Shown piece after piece: positions 58,132 through 64,000 of a stretch of 64,000 nt of DNA. The stretch is from Parasitella parasitica (Eukaryota; Mucoromycota; Mucoromycetes; Mucorales; Mucoraceae): positions 329,507 to 393,506 of the forward strand of contig MU619242.1 in NCBI GenBank assembly GCA_025201805.1, given 5' to 3'. Every line of letters starts with the position of its first letter. The first letter of the stretch is position 1. The position numbers were made by a program, and so were the translations under genes. Under the pieces are notes generated by a model. It ran no database searches. It was not told the origin of the DNA and worked only from the letters and a program-made list of their open reading frames with translations.

Positions 58132-61078
58132 CTTTTGTCTGCAGCTTCGTAGTTTTTGATTAATAGAGCCAAGCTCAAATCACACAACTTAAAAATCCCT
58201 TTTTTGCCGGTAATACACGTACCTCATACGTAGGTATTCAAAATAGCGTAATCCATTTGAAGTCAAATGCACAAGACAAGCCTTTACGATAATGTTCATT
58301 TTGTCGTAATGCAGTTAGTCGTCGGCAAATATCAAATAGCAACAAGTGAGCTGCCCAGATAGCTTGATAATGTACCCTGATTTTTGATACCCATTTAATA
58401 TCATTCTTTAGAAACACAATCTCATCCTGCTGTCTTTCCACTTGGAGGAATGGGACATTTATGCGGGAACATTTAATTCAAAAAAAGTCTGAAATTAGGT
58501 TTCTAAGCAACGTGATGGTAGCAAACCAGGCTGCAAGTTAGAAACACATGCAAAACGCCACCGTGTAATTTTACGTCAATTAAAACTTGTTTTTGAAGCG
58601 CTCCAAAAGAAACATTTACAGTAATCATCACGAATAATAATGTGGTAATGAAAATTAATGAAAGCAACACTAAGCACAAGCAATCTCGCTTGAACCCTCT
58701 AAATGTCAAATGCTCCGATGCTTTTTTCTTTACTTTGTAATTCTTTCTGACGTGGATTATAATGGATAATATTGATAATTTGCGTTGTGGCACAAGGTAT
58801 GAATTGTTGCACAACCACAAATTGATGGATTGTAGATGAATAGATGCTATTTGACAGGTGCCATCATGGCAACATTCTTGTCCGCTTGGACAAAGATCAT
58901 GGCTAGTGACACATAAAACTGGACAAACGACACCATATTGAGGAAGCAATGGACATTGAGTATGATCATTAAAATGACTGTTTGATAGTTTTTAACGCCT
59001 ACCTACTTTAAAAATGGGTAATGTTTCTGTTGTCAATATAAATAGTGTTGCCATGAGAACAAGAAAAGCGCTTCTGTTTCTTGGTAGACATTGTATCTCC
59101 GAGAAATATTATCATTGTGTAATTGCAAGAAATTTAAGTGAATGTTGTCTGTAGCAAGGCATCCGTAACGGACCACCTTTACATGGCAACGAAGCAGACT
59201 TTACAATATTTGACAGCAACTGCTTTGGGTATCCGAAGGATTGTTTTGACGAATGAATAATTGAGTAAAAAGCAGCGCTTAGATCAGGGCTATCCATTAT
59301 ATTATATGATGAGATGCACATTTCGGCAAGTTTTTATACGCCTCAAACTTTGATTTTTGCACTTACTTGATGCAAAGATACTTTTTTCAATATTTGAAGA
59401 CGGAAACTGCCTTACATATAAAACATTTCCTGGCTCAGGTATTACACCCAAAATATCGACCGTGTTTTTATTGAGTAATGAACGTTGTGGTAAACAACCA
59501 GAATGCTTGGCTTGCTAAATACATACCAACCAAAAAAAACTCCACAAAAATGTTTGTAGGCTTTATCAGAAGACTTGTGGCTCGCAGACGGAACTGATGT
59601 TAGTAAATGCACTCAATTAGACGGACACCACTAGTGCTAGTTGAGGTTTGCTACATGGAACAATTCAACTTGTTCCGCTCTTGGCCTTAGCTAGATACCG
59701 CATTTGATCCTTCACGTTGGCAAATGTGGGCTTCAGGTACCCTTTGCAGCTGTTGTCTTTAAAGTCTGGAGGCCGCAATCAGATTTGCACTCAACTTCTT
59801 GCGGTTGATTGTGTTAGTATTATGGTACATGTACTATAAGAACTAAGATGTGCATACACAATTATGTAGCTTTTTTCTGCTGTTATTTTTTTTTTACTGT
59901 TAACACAAGGCTTTCAGAATATGTTGATGTGAGTGGTAAACCAATACGATTTTAGAATAGACCCTCTCTTCAATTTTCTATACTTTAAAGTTTTCCTCAA
60001 TTCATAAATATGGTAGCTTTATGTAATAAAAAGAATTTGTTGTATACAGTTGAGTATGAAGGTATTCCTTGTGTTGTAGCATGAATCCTGGCTTAAAAGG
60101 TGCCGACCTCTTGTACACAGCATTTCCTGATGCTGATTAGACAAACTGCCAGATGCCGTAACTATTTCACAAGATTTGCATTCTAAGACGGGTATTGATT
60201 GTAGCTTATGTTAAATAAGAATTGGTGCAATATCTATCATTTTGCAAACTTCTCTCTTAAGTAAATAAAGAGACATGTAGCCACAAGATGTGCTCTTCGT
60301 ATTACATTTATATCACAAACAGCTAGTAAAACTATTGATTCGACTAAAATGCAATTATATACGCAAAAACAAAAAAAAATCAACAACCAAACACGATACA
60401 ATCATTATAACGATCAAATGTTTATACAATTTAATTCTTGTATGAGCAGTGCACGGGTAAGTAGTAATCGCGATACGCTAAAAACAAAGAAGAAATCATA
60501 TCAAACTGCCCGGAGTTGCATCTTTAGTTCATCAGTAACAAGAATTGGTTGTAATGCATCCATGCTCGTAAGGATCAAAGTTGTGGGTTAACCTCTTATT
60601 GCTATAGTATTTACGCTACTCGCATAGCTAAAAGGCCAAGCAAATATAGCATGCGCCATCGTGCTTTCAGTAAGGGACGCTAAAGAATGACCTCATGAAA
60701 TCCAAAGGTAAGTTGTAGGATCCTTGAATCAGCTCTCGCTCACATAGTGTTCCTATATGTTACAATTACGATATGTTGTAATCCATTACAGTTTCTCTTA
60801 TTCAAAAGGTAGAAACATTTGGCGATTGCCCATTTATCTATGTTTGAAAAAGCCATAGTAGAGCTAATATCAAGATACCAGAATCTAACATGGAAGCTTC
60901 ATCTTGAATATTTTAAACCAATCATGTCAGCTCGGGCCAATATACAACGAAACACTATGGGCAACCGCACAAACAGACCTCATTAAGCTACAATCTTATT
61001 TTGCATGAGAAAAATAAATTCTTTTTTTTTTCTTGTCCGTCCAAAGTAATAATTTCTTTCTTCATAATCTTTATAGCC
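58132..61078. other. Mostly intergenic; two coding-like scraps
   Basis: Holds the Cys-rich frame listed at 58503-59053 and a short coding-like stretch near 59660-59780 (minus, DFKDNSCKGYLKPTFANVKD then QMRYLAKAKSGTS). Near 60915-61007 a plus-strand scrap reads YNETLWATAQTDLIKLQSYF, resembling the end of a LINE reverse transcriptase. Nothing intact is recognised. Confidence 0.4.
58503..59053 (-). CDS. Possible small secreted Cys-rich protein
   Basis: On the minus strand a short hydrophobic start (MATLFILTTETLPIFK, Met near 59053) could be a signal peptide. After a plausible intron beginning GTAGGT, the frame reads CPLLPQYGVVCPVLCVTSHD then LCPSGQECCHDGTCQIA, with eight closely spaced cysteines of the kind found in secreted CC-type modules. 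The frame stays open beyond this through a predicted membrane segment (LCLVLLSLIFITTLLFVMIT) to 58503, although that part may be intron or antisense. The splice phase between the two parts is not resolved, so the model is tentative. Confidence 0.35.
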
Positions 61079-61326
61079 ATGACAACAATGCAAAGGAAAG
61101 CATTCTCAGATGAAGACGATAGTGATAATATGGGAACAAACAAAACACAAGCGAAATCTACTAAAAAGAGGAAAAGAAGTGCAGTAAAACGATTTGACGA
61201 CGAACAACATACATCCACCACCATAGCAACCTCAGAAACCACAGCAACCACGGCCGAAACAACATCAGCAACAGCAATACCGAACAAAGGTAGTGTATGT
61301 GTATGTGTGTGTGTGTGTATGTGTAT

Positions 61327-61378
<52 letters not shown>

Positions 61379-62218
61379 TGTACAAGGGAATAAAACATAA
61401 AAAGGAAACCCAAGCGCGGGTGTATCTAATCTATCCAAACAACTAGATACCTCATACTTGGACGATATCGAAGAAACTGAAGAAAAAGAAAAGAAAAAGA
61501 TCAAACGAGAAAAGAAATCTAAACCAAAAGCGATACCCAAAAAGAAAGGTGTGCTATCGAGAGAAAAAAGAGATACGTTTGTAATTAATTTATATAAATT
61601 GTTAATGTATATATAGCACCCTTAGATTTAGATCGACAATGTGGTGTATTGATAGCGCCTTTAATGAATCCATGCACAAGATCACTTACATGTAAAATTC
61701 ATGCAATGGGGGCAAAACGAGCAGTGGAAGGACGAACTCATCCGTTTAACGAATTGCTGGCAGCCTATCAGAAAAAGGGCATTGGGAGACCACAAGGTAA
61801 AATTGCACATCTTAATTTTCAAAATAAAGTCTTATATTTTTTGCCGACACTATTAGTACCTGTTGGAGGTAACCAAGCAAATCAACACGGACAGCAGAAA
61901 TCTTCATCCAGTAGCAAACTAAACTTACAGCATCAGCAACAAAAACAGCAGCAACAGCAGAAAACTCCAAATGAAGATGATGATAACAGTAATATAGCAA
62001 TTGACTCTGATGAGGAAACTGAAAATATTAGAATAGCTATTGAACAAACCCGACCCATTCCATTAGGATGTAGACAAGTGTTTTATGTAAGAAGAAAGAG
62101 AGAATATCATAAATTACGAGACATTTTATTAGAAGCGATTACGCCCAAAGTGAGTCCAACATCTGCTGCATCTACCACCACCACCACATCTACCTCTCCA
62201 ACGTCTACCTCTTTGTGA
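61079..62218 (+). CDS. SGF73: SAGA subunit SGF73/ataxin-7-like (SCA7 domain)
   Basis: Links the histone H2B deubiquitinase module to the SAGA coactivator in the nucleus. Start [19 protein letters not shown] at 61079. A basic patch ([17 protein letters not shown]) and Thr-rich stretch come next, then an intron from about 61291 to 61445 that contains the GT microsatellite. After it: [20 protein letters not shown] then [11 protein letters not shown], a second intron (about 61548-61617), and the SCA7 domain. That domain is [20 protein letters not shown] then [20 protein letters not shown] and [12 protein letters not shown], with the family's Cys/His zinc ligands. A 60-nt stretch (about 61796-61855) with good splice signals is also an open in-frame segment, so it may be spliced or retained. 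The tail has a polyQ region and ends [10 protein letters not shown]. Confidence 0.9.
61296..61378. repeat. (GT)n microsatellite inside an SGF73 intron
   Basis: More than 30 GT dinucleotides with a few TATGTG interruptions, right after the 5' splice site of the first intron. The longest uninterrupted run is about 61330-61373. Confidence 0.95.
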
Positions 62219-62794
62219 ACGAAAGATAATAAACGGAACCAATCAATCCTTGTTGATATCAGCGGGTGTGTATGTTAGAGAATATCTTTAACTTTATTAT
62301 GTTCGATAAATACGCCACGTGGAATGGCCCAGCATTTTAAGATTATTGCTGTCATTTACAATGTAATATCGAATCACAAACGTGGGTATGTCGAGTTACA
62401 CCTTACTAATTGAGCTGAAGCCATGTGACACACAAGTATATAACACACACACTCAATATTAAACGAGAAAGAAAGTTTCATGATTATCAATTTGGGAAAC
62501 TATCGAAACTTTTTTAGTAATACCTGGTGGGATGAATCAAGATTATTATTGATGTATATATGTGTGTAATTGATTTAAACGCACCCCAGATAAGACATTT
62601 TTGATTCGAATAAAAAGAGTTTTTTTGTTGATTTTTCCTCTTTATCTCTTCTTTTGTTTTTTTCACCTCTCTTTTGTTTTCTCTAAAAAAGAGCTTTAAT
62701 TTAGAAAAATATGTCATTAAATAAGTAAATAAGAATAACAAAGAGTTAATTGCATTGTGTATTAAAATACCAAATCATACTCAGGAACAATTAT
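62219..62794. other. Intergenic, promoter of the GATA gene
   Basis: AT-rich and CT-rich tracts (about 62618-62685). No gene is seen. Confidence 0.5.
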
Positions 62795-64000
62795 ATGCTT
62801 CAGCATACACCCTCTTCATCGTCGTCAAGGTAACATGAAAGAATTACAACGGCTCTTTAATTCCATCTCGTTGCCATATGTCAACCAGATTGGCTGAACA
62901 AAAGAAGAGCTTGTTTTGCCATCCAAATAAACTAAATTATTAAATCGGTTGATAGGGATGATAATCATTGCTTGATGTTACCGCCCATCTCATCAATGGA
63001 CAATTATTTACCTACACGTACGTGGAATCCTCCCTCTTTCACAGCGTCATCGCCAAAAGAATTACCTACGACAACATCTTTACCCACACCTCCTCAGCCT
63101 GAACAATGGAAATCACCTCCTTATAACAGTAAAAATGAGTTAGCAAGAGATAGTCTGTATAAATCGCCATTATTGTTTTCAAACACAAGTGCAATGACAG
63201 ACCAGCAGCAGCAACATTCACCCGTTATGCAATCGCATCATAACAAACCCCTTGAATCCTCCTCGTATTTTCAATACACATCAAAGGCATATCATTTTCA
63301 ACAACAACAAAAGAAACACGGCTCTTCTTCAGCATTCAAATTGCATCACAATACTATGGTAAATAAAGCGGATCATGACATTGATCAAGTTGTATCACAA
63401 TGCAACACATTGTGCGATAACATCATTCAGCACAAAGACCAATTTATCAACCATGATCATGAGCAATCTTCCACAAGACCGCTACTGGATGACATGATTG
63501 GGAGAGCAAATGAAGTATTAAATGCTTTGTTAAGGCTTCGAAAACATCAAATAGCATCAGAACAATATCAATCCAATTTGTTGCAGCAGCGGCAACAACA
63601 ACAAACTGCAGCGGCAATGGAGCAAGATTCTGATAATACTGAGCCTGATGCATGGCGTTCGTTATCTGGTGAATCTGTATCTCATATCAACAATCCTGCT
63701 AGGCAGCGTAAAAGAGGGGTAAACATGCTTTTGCAAATGTTTGTTGTTGATGGTGATGATGATTAACAATTTATATATATAGAAACGTCCACAATTTCGA
63801 GGTCGATGCCATTCTTGTAACATATCCGAAACACCTGAATGGAGAAGGGGCCCTGATGGAGCGCGCACCCTTTGCAATGCATGCGGCCTTCGTAAGTTTC
63901 CATCATTCAGAAAGAATTATGCAAATTAATCATTTCATCTGTAGATTACGCTAAATTAGCTCGTAAGCAGCAGGAAAATCGTGGCATGAGCAATGCTCAG
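62795..64000 (+). CDS. GATA zinc-finger transcription factor, NsdD-like (cut by window end)
   Basis: Exon 1 (62795-62829, [11 protein letters not shown]+2 nt) is joined by a 126-nt intron (62830-62955) to [20 protein letters not shown], keeping frame. A long Gln/Ser/Pro/His-rich region follows ([28 protein letters not shown]), then a helical segment ([40 protein letters not shown]). At RQRKRG an intron (about 63720-63782) leads to [20 protein letters not shown] then [20 protein letters not shown] across one more intron, and [10 protein letters not shown] to the edge. The CX2C-X18-CX2C finger with [19 protein letters not shown] is closest to the NsdD/Gat class, which controls sexual and asexual development in Aspergillus. 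The target process here is inference. The C-terminus is beyond the window. Confidence 0.88.

Noticed and set aside
60840-61007. LINE reverse transcriptase C-terminal fragment
   Set aside because: Only about 25 residues (ETLWATAQTDLIKLQSYF) look right; too short to call as a feature of its own.
61161-61540. Antisense frames with polyhistidine/threonine repeats
   Set aside because: They are direct translations of the GT/CA microsatellite.

Overview
The window looks like nuclear DNA of an early-diverging, filamentous fungus, most likely Mucoromycota (Mucorales-like). It is AT-rich. Genes are split by many short introns (about 50-75 nt, GT...AG, often with a CTAAT-type branch site). The gene content is eukaryotic and fungal: PDR-type ABC transporter, UVE1-type UV endonuclease, Ecl1-type zinc protein, NsdD-like GATA factor, UPF0658 Golgi protein. 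It also carries Helitron, MULE, Tc1/mariner and LINE remnants, and two members of what I take from memory to be a Mucoromycota-expanded PD-(D/E)XK-like protein family. No rRNA, tRNA or CRISPR array was recognised. Most gene models were rebuilt by hand-splicing exons, so exon ends are inferences unless a family motif is restored across the junction.

Layout. 1-796: 3' end of a Helitron (helicase C-terminus, hairpin, CTAG end). 2263-5921 (-): class C GPCR with a periplasmic-type ligand-binding domain, seven membrane segments and a PH-like tail. 6427-6893 (-): Ecl1-type protein. 7685-7912: decayed partial copy of the RBBP4-like gene that lies intact at 9152-10899 (-). 11246-12744 (+): farnesyltransferase beta subunit. 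12896-13657 (+): protein phosphatase inhibitor 2. 14528-17053 (-): IGHMBP2/Hcs1-type helicase. 17239-19590: coiled-coil gene (18183-18944) between two degraded genes. 19658-24543 (-): a compact co-directional run IMP3, malonyl-CoA:ACP transacylase, UVE1, with about 230 bp between genes.

24912-34192 is the accessory stretch. It holds a broken PD-(D/E)XK-like gene with an inverted copy of its own 3' end just upstream, a small secreted protein, a dead MULE transposase, a 186-bp direct repeat, and a second PD-(D/E)XK-like gene interrupted by one in-frame TGA. 34958-36477 (+) is a UPF0658 Golgi protein, 39252-39851 (-) a GPI-type cysteine-rich cell-surface protein, and 40188-42278 (+) a multi-pass membrane protein with a Q/S/P-rich tail. 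44346-47293 has a LINE fragment and a composite Tc1 relic ending about 160 bp upstream of a sulfite oxidase gene (47451-49119 +). That gene converges on a PDR ABC transporter (49533-54061 -) across a 90-nt poly(A) run. 56651-58131 (-) is a dead P5-type ATPase. 61079-62218 (+) is an SGF73/ataxin-7-like SAGA subunit, and 62795 to the window end (+) is an NsdD-like GATA factor.

The housekeeping genes show no operon logic beyond divergent or co-directional spacing. The likely novelty lies in the PD-(D/E)XK-like genes with their inverted repeat, and in the class C receptor.
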